This document shows positions 1 to 7,080 of a DNA stretch of 11,221 bases, piece by piece. The DNA comes from Acidobacteriota bacterium. Its GTDB lineage: Bacteria; Acidobacteriota; Vicinamibacteria; Vicinamibacterales; UBA823. Within the stretch, counting starts at the first letter, position 1, and every line of letters begins with the position of its first letter. The stretch lies in the NCBI GenBank assembly GCA_003509065.1, contig DODG01000233.1, positions 4,843 through 16,063 on the forward strand, written 5' to 3'. The notes below the pieces were generated by a model. It saw only the letters and a list, made by a program, of their open reading frames with translations, did not search any database and had not been told where the DNA came from. The position numbers were made by a program, and so were the translations under genes.

Positions 1-678
1 GCCTGCTTCTGCAAAAGACTCTCGAGCAACTTTAGGTTTTGTTCGTGTTGGAATCACGGTAGTGAGATCAGCTAGGACTGACTCAATTCGTAACCCACTA
101 ACATGCTGTACCAAATCGCACCAGTGCGATCCAATATCTCCCATAGCTGACGATGGCCCACCCTTCTCGGGTTCGATTCTCCAAGAAAAATCCGTCTCCT
201 TAATCAGCCAATCCTGCAAATAATGTCCGTGGATAAAATGTGGCTGACCGATCTCCCCATTTGCAATCATAGCCCTCGCCTGTTGCACAAGTGGGTTGCC
301 GCGATAATTAAAGGTGACTGCGTGTACAACACCCGCTTGCCGAACGGCAGTTAGAAGCTGCTTCGCTTCACTCGCATTCATAGCGAGCGGTTTATCGGAT
401 ATAACATGCTTCTTCTTAGCAATCACCGCACTGTTCACCGGTAGGTGCAAGAAGTTTGGGGTGCAGTTGTGCACCACCTCAACATCCGGATCATCAATGA
501 GCGCCTGATATCCTCCGTACGCTTTTGGAATTCCCAGCATCTCTGCTTTCTCTTTGGCCGACTTCTCACTACTACCAGCGACCGCTACAACATCGACAAA
601 GCCCAGTCGCCTCACAGCGTCAATGTGTTGTGGGCCTATTAATCCTGCTCCGACAAGGCCCATCCCTATTCGCTTCAT
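1..678 (-). CDS. Gfo/Idh/MocA-family NAD(P)-dependent oxidoreductase, N-terminal 226 residues (cut by window edge)
   Basis: The reading frame starts at the ATG at 678 and stays open to base 1, so the C-terminal third or so is missing; family members are usually 330-400 residues. The N-terminus shows a Rossmann dinucleotide-binding loop (GLVGAGLIG, residues 7-15). A DKP at 95-97 replaces the usual EKP motif that carries the conserved lysine. The GDIGSHWCD stretch at 180-188 carries the conserved Asp/His of the sugar-binding domain. Such enzymes oxidise or reduce sugars, inositols and sugar derivatives in the cytosol; the exact substrate cannot be read here. A good Shine-Dalgarno, AGAGGTG at 683-689, precedes the ATG by four bases. 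It lies 58 nt downstream of the glycosylasparaginase-like gene on the same strand and is probably the next gene of the sugar operon. Family assignment is firm; substrate is unknown. Confidence 0.9.
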   Translation of the reverse strand, partial: MKRIGMGLVGAGLIGPQHIDAVRRLGFVDVVAVAGSSEKSAKEKAEMLGIPKAYGGYQALIDDPDVEVVHNCTPNFLHLPVNSAVIAKKKHVISDKPLAMNASEAKQLLTAVRQAGVVHAVTFNYRGNPLVQQARAMIANGEIGQPHFIHGHYLQDWLIKETDFSWRIEPEKGGPSSAMGDIGSHWCDLVQHVSGLRIESVLADLTTVIPTRTKPKVARESFAEAG

Positions 679-736
679 GTTTCACCTCTACATCCAGATC
701 GAATTCAACTGCTAGTGGCTTCAAATTTTCAAAACA

Positions 737-1861
737 TCAGTCGTTTGGCGAGCCCGACAACAATGCCTCAAGTGGTGCTTCCTCAGCTCCATTTTCCGTA
801 CACACACCGTAAGTGAGTTCTCCCGCCGGGTACATGGACACACCCGCATACTCACCTTTCGCATTGAGTGCAAAAAATCTTATGTTAAATGCGGGATTAC
901 CGTCGTCCCGTAGCAATCGTTGCTCGACCGTATTTGCCTTAATGCGTGCAAGCCCAGCAAGCCCAGCATCCTTTGGGTGCATGCCATGACGCATGTTTTC
1001 AACGATCAAAAACGATGTCAGATTGTATAGGTTCGCCTCGCCTCGTCCGGTTGAACCCGCAGCCCCTACGTCCCCATCGACGTAGAGCCCAGCCCCCAGA
1101 ATTGGAGAGTCTCCTGTTCGACCTGGAATCTTCCAGGCCAAACCACTAGTTGAAGTGACACCGCAAATTTCACCGTCTGGACTAATCGCATCACAATTGA
1201 CTGTGCCCCAAAAATGATTCTCTTCAACTAGTCCTTCATCCAGCATTTGTCGCGCAATCTCTCGCTCAAACTCTAGGCGTCTTGCTGGGTCGAGGTAATG
1301 CCCCGGGTCAATGCGGCGCTTCCATTCTAACCATCTCTCACGCGTTCGCTTGGTATTCAGATCATCTTCAATCGTAAAGCCAAGATTTCTAGCGAAATCC
1401 TGGGCACCTTGACCGGCGAGAAGGTGGTGGTCGGTGTGATCCATCACAGCCTTTGCTACCAAAGAAGGCGTTCGGACACCCTCGAGCGCTGCCACTCCGC
1501 CGGCTCGTTTTTTTGGGCCATGCATGCAACAGGAGTCAAGTTGAACAATCCCATCCGCATTCGGTGTCCCACCATAGCCCACCCCAGATTCAAGCGGATC
1601 CAATTCGACAATATTGATACCCGCCAAAATCGCGTCGAGCACATCTTCACCACGTGTGATCAATTCAAAAGCTTTTTCAAGGCAATTCTGTGATCCACCA
1701 TTACGATTAACGTAACCACTTTTATCAGAAATCACGACAGGTCTGACGCGACCGGGTTGCTTAATCGCAGGAGCTCTACCAAACGCCGCCTCCGACGACA
1801 TCGCCATCCCCGCCGCCACACTCCCAAAAACAAATTGCCGTCGATCTAGAGCCTTTGTCAT
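737..1861 (-). CDS. N4-(beta-N-acetylglucosaminyl)-L-asparaginase-like Ntn hydrolase with Tat signal
   Basis: A 374-residue Ntn (N-terminal nucleophile) hydrolase of the glycosylasparaginase family, which hydrolyses the amide bond between GlcNAc and asparagine, giving aspartate and the amino sugar. The N-terminus carries a twin-arginine leader: DRRQFVF at 6-12, then an alanine-rich stretch ending near residue 32, so export is likely. The precursor should self-cleave before Thr220 (WGT at 218-220), making that Thr the nucleophile. Substrate-site motifs follow: TSTSG at 236-240, GRTGDSP at 247-253 (Arg248, Asp251) and STGRGE at 270-275. The Trp found near the N-terminus of human and Flavobacterium enzymes is not evident; the equivalent segment reads VISDKSG (43-49). 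A strong GGAGGT at 1867-1872 supports the start. It sits 42 nt after a sugar kinase, in the sugar block. Family is secure; preference for GlcNAc-Asn over related amides is inferred. Confidence 0.9.
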   Translation of the reverse strand: MTKALDRRQFVFGSVAAGMAMSSEAAFGRAPAIKQPGRVRPVVISDKSGYVNRNGGSQNCLEKAFELITRGEDVLDAILAGINIVELDPLESGVGYGGTPNADGIVQLDSCCMHGPKKRAGGVAALEGVRTPSLVAKAVMDHTDHHLLAGQGAQDFARNLGFTIEDDLNTKRTRERWLEWKRRIDPGHYLDPARRLEFEREIARQMLDEGLVEENHFWGTVNCDAISPDGEICGVTSTSGLAWKIPGRTGDSPILGAGLYVDGDVGAAGSTGRGEANLYNLTSFLIVENMRHGMHPKDAGLAGLARIKANTVEQRLLRDDGNPAFNIRFFALNAKGEYAGVSMYPAGELTYGVCTENGAEEAPLEALLSGSPND

Positions 1862-1903
1862 GTCAAACCTCCAACTTTTTTATTCAAAAACTATGATAAG
1901 AAT

Positions 1904-2833
1904 CTAAACAAGCGTCTGCATTCTGACTGTCGGTAGGACAGATTCAACTTCTTTGGCCCGTAAGAACCCCGTCTCAGACGATCGAATTTTTGTCGCACCA
2001 CAAGCAGTTCCCAGCTTTAACGCATTTTCAATCGTGGCACCACGTGCCAAGGCTACAACAATTCCGCCCAGCAAGCAGTCTCCTGCGCCTACGGCGTTAC
2101 GACTTTCTTCATTTGGCGTACTAAAATGGCAGATTTGTTCCTCGTGTAAAGCGACCAAGCCTTCACTTCCCAGCGATATCACTACACATGCAATGTCCGG
2201 ATGCTTCACAGATCGTGCCGCTGCTACAGCGTCGGTAACCGTGCGAATTCTATGACCTAGTGTTTCACTCGCCTCGTCACGATTTAACTTCACCAGATAG
2301 GGACGACACTGTAACAGGTCTTTCAATAAATCCCCGCTCGCATCAACACAGGTCCGGATGCCCAGATTTTTTAACCCAGAAAGAACCTCAACATAGGCGG
2401 CCGCCTCAAATCCTCGAGGAAGACTACCAGACAGTACTGCAATGTCGTCAGAATCAATCTCGGAAGTCATTGCTAATACTAATTGATCGCATTCTGAGGG
2501 TTTCAACTCCGGACCCGGTTCTAGTAGTTCTGTGATAACTCCATTTGTCTCACGAATGGCCAAGCAAGTCCTGACATCACCGGAGATCTCCACAGCTTCA
2601 AACGTCACGTCTCGTGATCGAAGAAATTTACCAATCACTTCACGATGGCGTGCGTCTGTAATGCCAACAAGCTTGACCGGCTCGCTCAAAGCACCGCATA
2701 AGACTGCTACATGCAGGCCTTTACCTCCAGGATTCACTTCGACCCGCTTAATCCGCTGCACTTCGCCGACCTGTAGCCGATCCAGCTCAACAAACCGATC
2801 GAGTGAGGTGTTAAATCCGGCAATTCTAATCAT
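1904..2833 (-). CDS. PfkB-family hexose-phosphate kinase, 1-phosphofructokinase/tagatose-6-phosphate kinase type
   Basis: A 309-residue kinase, normal length for the LacC/FruK branch of the PfkB family, whose members phosphorylate fructose-1-phosphate or tagatose-6-phosphate to a ketose bisphosphate using ATP. Motifs visible: NPGGKGLHVA at 34-43 (substrate loop), TELLEPGP at 101-108, GSLPRG at 136-141 (usually GSLPPG), VKLNRDEASE at 181-190, and NAVGAGDCLLGG at 246-257 with Asp252 as probable catalytic base. The usual N-terminal NPALD is here NTSLD (8-12). Since an AgaS-like protein is encoded two genes upstream and would yield tagatose-6-phosphate or fructose-6-phosphate, tagatose-6-phosphate kinase is the favoured role. 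1-phosphofructokinase or another 6-phosphofructokinase role remains possible, and no aldolase or PTS gene is in view to decide. No clear Shine-Dalgarno precedes the ATG; the gene follows the other kinase after 35 nt and may be translated by coupling. Confidence 0.88.
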   Translation of the reverse strand: MIRIAGFNTSLDRFVELDRLQVGEVQRIKRVEVNPGGKGLHVAVLCGALSEPVKLVGITDARHREVIGKFLRSRDVTFEAVEISGDVRTCLAIRETNGVITELLEPGPELKPSECDQLVLAMTSEIDSDDIAVLSGSLPRGFEAAAYVEVLSGLKNLGIRTCVDASGDLLKDLLQCRPYLVKLNRDEASETLGHRIRTVTDAVAAARSVKHPDIACVVISLGSEGLVALHEEQICHFSTPNEESRNAVGAGDCLLGGIVVALARGATIENALKLGTACGATKIRSSETGFLRAKEVESVLPTVRMQTLV

Positions 2834-2868
2834 TTTGAAACAATCTTGATATTTACCACTTCCAACCG

Positions 2869-3792
2869 CTATTTTTTTGCTTTCAACGCCGCGTTGAATT
2901 CACTTCGGTCTGGTTGCCCAGGAGTCCCTCCAGCACGCCGTGTCGCCAATCCACCACATATATTACCGGACCGCATACACTCCCTAACGGGCTCACCCTC
3001 CAACCATGCGTTCAGAAATCCCGCATTAAAAGAATCCCCGGCGCCAGTCGAATCTACAGGTGATACTTCAATCGCTGGTTCAGCAATTGAGACGCCGTCA
3101 TTTCGCACTAGGCAACCAGAACGCCCGAGCTTGGCGACGACAATCGTCCGACCATTATCAAGAGTCCTAACGGCCTCCCCCGGAGTAAGCATGCCGGTTA
3201 GCCCAGACAGTTCCATTTCATTTGGAAAAAACAGATCGACATAAACTAACGCTTCAAGCAATCCAGCATCCCACTCCTCAGCAGGATCGAATCCTGGATC
3301 GACCGACACAGTGAGACCCAAGGTTTGAGCTCGTTTAAAAATGTTAGGGAGCGCAGGAGTTAAATTGGATTGTAGGAAGTACGATGATACGTGTAGATGC
3401 CCAAATTGCTCTAGCAATTGATCGGGAACATCCGCACCTTTTAATGCCGTAATCGAACCTGGAAACGTAACAAGGGCCCGATCATCAGAACCTACAATCG
3501 ATACGGTGATACCAGTCTGCAAGTTTTTGCTGCGCTCAACACGTGTGACATCAACACCGGCGGACTCCATCGCATTAAGGCAAACAGCGCCGTTCGGATC
3601 AGCACCAACCTTGCCTAGAAAAGAGACTGGAGTGCCGAGGCGCGCAAGCCCTACCGCAGTAATAGCAGAGGCGCTTCCCAACGTCAGGAAACCATCCCTT
3701 GCTAACACCTCGGTTCCATACGATGGAAACTTCTCACAACCTCTCAAAATTAAATCAACATTGATCTCACCAATAACAAGTACTCGAGTCAT
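2869..3792 (-). CDS. PfkB/ribokinase-family sugar kinase, substrate unknown
   Basis: A 307-residue ribokinase-like carbohydrate kinase. It opens with TRVLVIGEINVDLIL (2-16), typical of the family. Signature 1 is altered: LGSASAITAVGLARLG at 38-53 lacks the usual GG and Asn. The C-terminal signature DSTGAGDSFNAGF at 247-259 is intact, with Asp253 as probable catalytic base, and FPNEMELSGLTG at 189-200 is the usual NxxE region. An in-frame ATG 18 bases upstream (3810) overlaps the AgaS-like gene and lacks a Shine-Dalgarno. The ATG at 3792 has AAGG five bases ahead and begins just where family members begin, so I chose it. It follows the AgaS-like stop by 7 nt, so translation is probably coupled. 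By position it could phosphorylate the free sugar or glycosyl-amine at C6 to feed the SIS enzyme, like AgaK or FraD/FrlD in other pathways; that is inference. Other hexose or ketose substrates are possible. Confidence 0.88.
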   Translation of the reverse strand: MTRVLVIGEINVDLILRGCEKFPSYGTEVLARDGFLTLGSASAITAVGLARLGTPVSFLGKVGADPNGAVCLNAMESAGVDVTRVERSKNLQTGITVSIVGSDDRALVTFPGSITALKGADVPDQLLEQFGHLHVSSYFLQSNLTPALPNIFKRAQTLGLTVSVDPGFDPAEEWDAGLLEALVYVDLFFPNEMELSGLTGMLTPGEAVRTLDNGRTIVVAKLGRSGCLVRNDGVSIAEPAIEVSPVDSTGAGDSFNAGFLNAWLEGEPVRECMRSGNICGGLATRRAGGTPGQPDRSEFNAALKAKK

Positions 3793-3797
3793 AGCTG

Positions 3798-3801
3798 CCT
3801 T
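3798..3801 (-). promoter_or_regulatory. Ribosome binding site deciding the kinase start at 3792
   Basis: On the minus strand AAGG lies five bases before the ATG at 3792 and overlaps the TAA stop of the upstream AgaS-like gene (3800-3802). The earlier in-frame ATG at 3810 has no such motif. The overlap of stop and ribosome binding site suggests coupled translation of the two genes. Confidence 0.6.
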
Positions 3802-4996
3802 ACTTTGCATGGATTACAAAAGGTCGCACAACCCGAGTAATCACATTATCAGGCGAGGGCTTGTCAGGTTTGAGCCCTTCATGCAGACATCGAAAGAAGC
3901 CAAGTAGTTGACCGACAACAACATCGAGAATACTTAGCTCATTATCGGTCAACGTCTCGACAAGTTCGTAACTAAAGGAGATTGCGTCATCTCTTAACAT
4001 TTCCCGTGGTATTTTCACTCCAACCAACACCAGAGAACTTCCCAGACCCTTTGCAATTAATTCCCCGACGAGGTCGAGTTCGTAAGCGCGCAACCTTTCA
4101 TCCGAAGAAATGAAACACACGATTAACGTGTCTGGTTGCACAAAGGACAACGGTCCGTGTCGAACACCTAGGTAGGTATCGGCTCTGGTCGCAATGCGAC
4201 CAGATGACATTTCAAGCATCTTCAGACTAGCCTCTTGCGCCGCTCCAAATCGAGCGCCGCTTCCTAAAAACAACACCGATTTGTACGAGCCCGTTGCGAT
4301 TGTGAAAAGTCGCTCGGAACCATTGGTTAGCAGTCGACGTCCAGTGGTGGCGATGTCATTCATTAGGCTGTCATAGAGATCTGTGTTTCGAAGGTACCCA
4401 AGAAAACGGCCCGCTAACCACATATTCGTAAAGCTATTCGTCATCACCAAGCTTTTGTCGTGGACTCTTTCATCGAGCACGATTTGTGTCTGGTCAGGAT
4501 ATTGAGTAGCCAACTTTCCTTCAGAATTACATGTCACTATTAAATGTCGACACTCCGGTCGTTCCTGCAGTACGAGATCAACGGCTGCTGTACTTTCTGG
4601 ACTATTACCCGACCGACCGAACGATACGACGCCAGGCACAGCATGCCGAGTGATAAGTTCATCAAGGTTGAGTAAGAGCCAACCACTCGGGACGGCCCTC
4701 ACAGGAATATCCAGACTGGCTTGCAAGGTCGGCGCAAGACTCGCCCCGATGTAATACGAACTACCAGAACCGGTTAACAGTAAACCGCTACTCTTGTCAC
4801 CCGCATCCAGCCAATCTGACAGTTGAGTCGCATGAGCCGCCATCGCATGTGCTGTTTGGACCCAGCACTCTGGTTGTTCGAAAATCTCGTGCAGCGTATG
4901 AAAATATCCGAGTTTACGCTGTTCACTCTCGGATGCTTTCACGAGAGCTGCAAATGATGAACCTTGTGTCGATAGTTCCCTCAGTAGATCGCTCAT
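3800..4996 (-). CDS. agaS: AgaS-like SIS-domain sugar-phosphate isomerase/deaminase
   Basis: A 398-residue double-SIS protein, close in length and motif order to E. coli AgaS (galactosamine-6-phosphate deaminase/isomerase, often labelled tagatose-6-phosphate ketose/aldose isomerase). First SIS domain: LTGSGSSYYIG at 74-84 and SFGRSGNSPES at 125-135. Then MTNSFTNM at 185-192. Second SIS domain: FLGSGARFGAAQEASLKMLE at 243-262 with Glu255 and Lys259, and YLGVRHGPLSFV at 275-286. The tail, ITRVVRPFVIH at 386-396, also resembles the AgaS C-terminus. It would act in the cytosol on a 6-phosphorylated amino sugar, releasing ammonia and giving a ketose-6-phosphate. It is the first minus-strand gene after the divergent spacer, followed by two PfkB kinases. 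The Shine-Dalgarno is weak. A FraB/FrlB-type deglycase acting on a glycosyl-amino acid is the main alternative; the motifs favour AgaS. Confidence 0.88.
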   Translation of the reverse strand: MSDLLRELSTQGSSFAALVKASESEQRKLGYFHTLHEIFEQPECWVQTAHAMAAHATQLSDWLDAGDKSSGLLLTGSGSSYYIGASLAPTLQASLDIPVRAVPSGWLLLNLDELITRHAVPGVVSFGRSGNSPESTAAVDLVLQERPECRHLIVTCNSEGKLATQYPDQTQIVLDERVHDKSLVMTNSFTNMWLAGRFLGYLRNTDLYDSLMNDIATTGRRLLTNGSERLFTIATGSYKSVLFLGSGARFGAAQEASLKMLEMSSGRIATRADTYLGVRHGPLSFVQPDTLIVCFISSDERLRAYELDLVGELIAKGLGSSLVLVGVKIPREMLRDDAISFSYELVETLTDNELSILDVVVGQLLGFFRCLHEGLKPDKPSPDNVITRVVRPFVIHAK

Positions 4997-5022
4997 TCTC
5001 GTTATAAACTCATAGCTGTCGA

Positions 5023-5052
5023 TTTACTTAGTGTTTCACGATTGATTATAAA
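5023..5052 (+). promoter_or_regulatory. Candidate sigma70-like promoter for the DMT transporter
   Basis: TTTACT at 5023-5028 and TATAAA at 5047-5052 are separated by 18 bases and point toward the transporter ATG at 5094, about 41 bases beyond the -10. Both hexamers deviate slightly from consensus; this is a by-eye match. Confidence 0.35.
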
Positions 5053-5076
5053 CGCATGAGCACGCAGACTATTCAA
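5045..5076 (-). promoter_or_regulatory. Candidate promoter for the AgaS-led sugar operon
   Basis: On the minus strand a perfect TATAAT lies at 5050-5045, with TTGAAT at 5076-5071 upstream. The 20-base spacer is longer than the usual 17, so the -35 may be wrong or activator-dependent. It overlaps the opposing -10, so the two transcripts could compete. Confidence 0.35.
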
Positions 5077-5093
5077 GGCTTTCCCAATATTCA

Positions 5094-5978
5094 ATGCGCC
5101 ATACTTCATCTTCTTGGTCCCGTCACTGGTTAACATACGCAATCCTCACAACTGGTACTTGGGGTATTTGGGGGGCCTTAATTGAAATTCCTGAGCAACA
5201 AGGCTTTCCAGCAACTCTTGGCTATTCAGTTTGGGCTCTAACCATGATTCCCTGCGCAATAGCTGCGCGACGGCTAGACCCTCTCCCCCTTGCAACCAGC
5301 CCACGGGCAGTGTTACTTGGAAGTCTTATTGGATTCACGGGTGCCGGTGGTCAATTGATGCTTTTTGAGGCACTCCGATCAGGACCGGCCTTTATCGTCT
5401 TTCCGATCGTTTCGTTATATCCAGTGATCACCATCGTCTTCTCTGTCTGGCTTCTTCGCGAACGCGCAAGTCTAAAGAACTGGATAGGCATCACCTTCGC
5501 CCTGCCTGCTATCGTACTTCTTTCATATGTAGAACCCGACGACACCCTCGTGCAAGGGTATCGATGGTTTCTCCTCGCGATTAGCGTACTCATCATGTGG
5601 GGGGTGCAGGCCTACATTATGAAATTCGCAACCGACACAATCGCGGCGGAAAGCATCTTCTTCTATATGATGCTCAGCGGTGTTCTGTTGATTCCGGTGG
5701 CCTTAGGCATGACCGATTTCAGCCAGACGATTAACTGGGGGGTAAACGGACCTTATCTGGCAGCCATGATTCACGTGTTAAATTCTGTCGGCGCCCTTTG
5801 TTACGTCTACGCACTTCGATACGGAAAGGCCATAATCGTCGTCCCAATGACCGCATTGGCACCGGTCATCACGATCATTCTTTCACTGTGGATTTACCAA
5901 CGTGTACCTTACGACTACCAGATAATCGCCATGTGCATGACAGCTGTTGCGATTTATTTGATGGCGAAAGAATCCTAA
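5094..5978 (+). CDS. EamA/DMT-superfamily membrane transporter
   Basis: A 294-residue, highly hydrophobic protein with about ten predicted membrane segments arranged as two repeated halves, the architecture of EamA (drug/metabolite transporter) proteins, and of typical length. The first half runs from the YAILTTGTWGIWGALIEIP region (15-33) to the segment ending near residue 145. The linker VEPDDTLVQGYRW (146-158) leads to the second half, ending IAMCMTAVAIYLMAKES. End-of-half segments such as FPIVSLYPVITIVFSVWLL and VVPMTALAPVITIILSLWI are clear mirror copies, as expected from EamA duplication. Members move amino acids, nucleosides, sugars or other small metabolites across the inner membrane; substrate and direction cannot be read. 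It is the only plus-strand gene, divergent from the sugar operon and convergent with asd. Sharing the control region suggests, but does not prove, a link to sugar or aspartate use. No good Shine-Dalgarno lies next to the chosen ATG. Confidence 0.88.
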   Translation: MRHTSSSWSRHWLTYAILTTGTWGIWGALIEIPEQQGFPATLGYSVWALTMIPCAIAARRLDPLPLATSPRAVLLGSLIGFTGAGGQLMLFEALRSGPAFIVFPIVSLYPVITIVFSVWLLRERASLKNWIGITFALPAIVLLSYVEPDDTLVQGYRWFLLAISVLIMWGVQAYIMKFATDTIAAESIFFYMMLSGVLLIPVALGMTDFSQTINWGVNGPYLAAMIHVLNSVGALCYVYALRYGKAIIVVPMTALAPVITIILSLWIYQRVPYDYQIIAMCMTAVAIYLMAKES

Positions 5979-6024
5979 AATTATCTTCCCTCGCAACGCA
6001 ATTAGCAGCCGCCTGTGAATGGAC

Positions 6025-7080
6025 CTAGCTTAGCAAGCCTTGTGAGTACAATAATTCGGCATTGAGCACCGCGGCGCCCGCAGCACCACGCACAGTGTTG
6101 TGGCCAAGCGCTACGAATCTAATATCGAGCACCTTACATTCTCTTAGGCGACCTATTGATACCGTCATCCCGTGTCCGCGTTGAGCATCAAGTCGAGGCT
6201 GGGGTCGGTCTTCGGCGTTTAAATACACGATTGGACTTTTTGGCGCGCTTGGCAATTCTTGCTCTTGCGGAACACCTGTAAATTCCTCGAATGCCGCACG
6301 CAGCTCATCCAATATCGGCGCTTTCTCAAATTTAACTGACACCGTTACAGTATGACCATCGATCACCGGCACGCGAGTCGTGTGGGCACTGACCGTCATC
6401 GGATGTAATTCCAGACGGTCTTCAATAAATGTGCCAAGAATTTTCTGCGTTTCCTGTTCCATTTTGTCTTCTTCACCAGGCACGACCGGTATTACATTGC
6501 CAACAATGTCGTACGAGGCCACTCCAGGATATCCTGCTCCAGATATGGCCTGAAGAGTAGTAACAATCACTGAACGAATACCGAATCCTCTCAATGGCGC
6601 CAAGGCCATTGCCAATACAACAGTCGAGCAGTTTGGGTTTGTAACAACACCACCCGCCCATCCTTTTCTTTTTCTCTGCTGGCCTAAAAGCCCTAAGTGG
6701 TCTGGATTCACTTCTGGTATCAACAGGGGCACGCACTCTTCCATACGATGATTACGGGCATTACTTACAATCATATGACCGGCGTTCGCAAACGCGGATT
6801 CAATCTGACCAGCAGCCGATGCGTCCACGCCAGAAAACATAAGATGAGGCGCACCAGTCGGATCTGAACTCTGAACTATCAAATTCCCAAGACTGGAAGA
6901 GAGTGGAGTTGGTAGACGCCAGTCGGTCACATCCGTATATTGCCGTCCGGCTGAACGTTCACTTGCACCTAGCCAAGTCAATTCGAACCACGGATGATCC
7001 GTGAGTTCTTGTATAAGCTGCTGGCCTACCATGCCAGTAGATCCCAGGATCCCCACCTGAATCCGTTTTCGGTTACCCAT
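6025..7080 (-). CDS. asd: Aspartate-semialdehyde dehydrogenase (archaeal/fungal type)
   Basis: A 351-residue enzyme converting L-aspartyl-4-phosphate to L-aspartate-4-semialdehyde with NADPH, the second step from aspartate to lysine, threonine and methionine. The N-terminal nucleotide loop is GILGSTGMVGQ at 10-20. The active site motif NPNCST at 148-153 supplies nucleophile Cys151. QAISGAGYPG is at 177-186, GEEDKMEQET (phosphate and substrate side) at 202-211, and RVPVIDGHT at 236-244 gives the probable acid/base His243. The C-terminal motif is GHNTVRGAAGA at 326-336. Motif spacing and length fit the archaeal/fungal branch rather than the E. coli Asd branch. Its ATG overlaps the lysC stop by 8 nt (ATGGGTAA), so the two consecutive enzymes are translationally coupled. 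AAGG lies four bases before the ATG. It is the last gene of the operon before the convergent transporter. Confidence 0.95.
   Translation of the reverse strand: MGNRKRIQVGILGSTGMVGQQLIQELTDHPWFELTWLGASERSAGRQYTDVTDWRLPTPLSSSLGNLIVQSSDPTGAPHLMFSGVDASAAGQIESAFANAGHMIVSNARNHRMEECVPLLIPEVNPDHLGLLGQQRKRKGWAGGVVTNPNCSTVVLAMALAPLRGFGIRSVIVTTLQAISGAGYPGVASYDIVGNVIPVVPGEEDKMEQETQKILGTFIEDRLELHPMTVSAHTTRVPVIDGHTVTVSVKFEKAPILDELRAAFEEFTGVPQEQELPSAPKSPIVYLNAEDRPQPRLDAQRGHGMTVSIGRLRECKVLDIRFVALGHNTVRGAAGAAVLNAELLYSQGLLS

Larger units (their letters stand above)
4997..5093. promoter_or_regulatory. Divergent intergenic control region between the AgaS-like gene and the DMT transporter
   Basis: This 97-nt spacer is the only divergent junction in the window, so it should hold promoters for the sugar operon (minus) and the transporter (plus). 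It is AT-rich. TTATAAAC occurs twice, at 5002-5009 and 5046-5053. Overlapping -10-like elements face both ways near 5045-5052. No regulator gene is in the window and I see no clear long palindrome. Promoter function is inferred from gene direction and these short matches. Confidence 0.5.

Noticed and set aside
950..970. Short tandem repeat of about nine bases (gcaagccca twice)
   Set aside because: It encodes a conserved-looking Gly-Leu-Ala repeat within the glycosylasparaginase gene; two copies only, so probably chance.
2846..3244. 132-codon plus-strand open frame opposite the end of the ribokinase-like gene
   Set aside because: Antisense shadow; Pro/Ser/Arg-rich low-complexity translation typical of reverse-frame reading.
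3793..3810. Upstream ATG (3810) for the ribokinase-like gene
   Set aside because: No Shine-Dalgarno, overlaps the AgaS-like gene, and adds six residues not typical of the family; the ATG at 3792 is better supported.
3506..3907. 133-codon plus-strand open frame opposite the ribokinase-like gene
   Set aside because: Antisense shadow of two confidently assigned genes with no recognisable protein motif.
5979..6024. Possible bidirectional terminator between convergent transporter and asd genes
   Set aside because: No stable GC-rich hairpin with a T-tract could be found by eye in this 46-nt gap.
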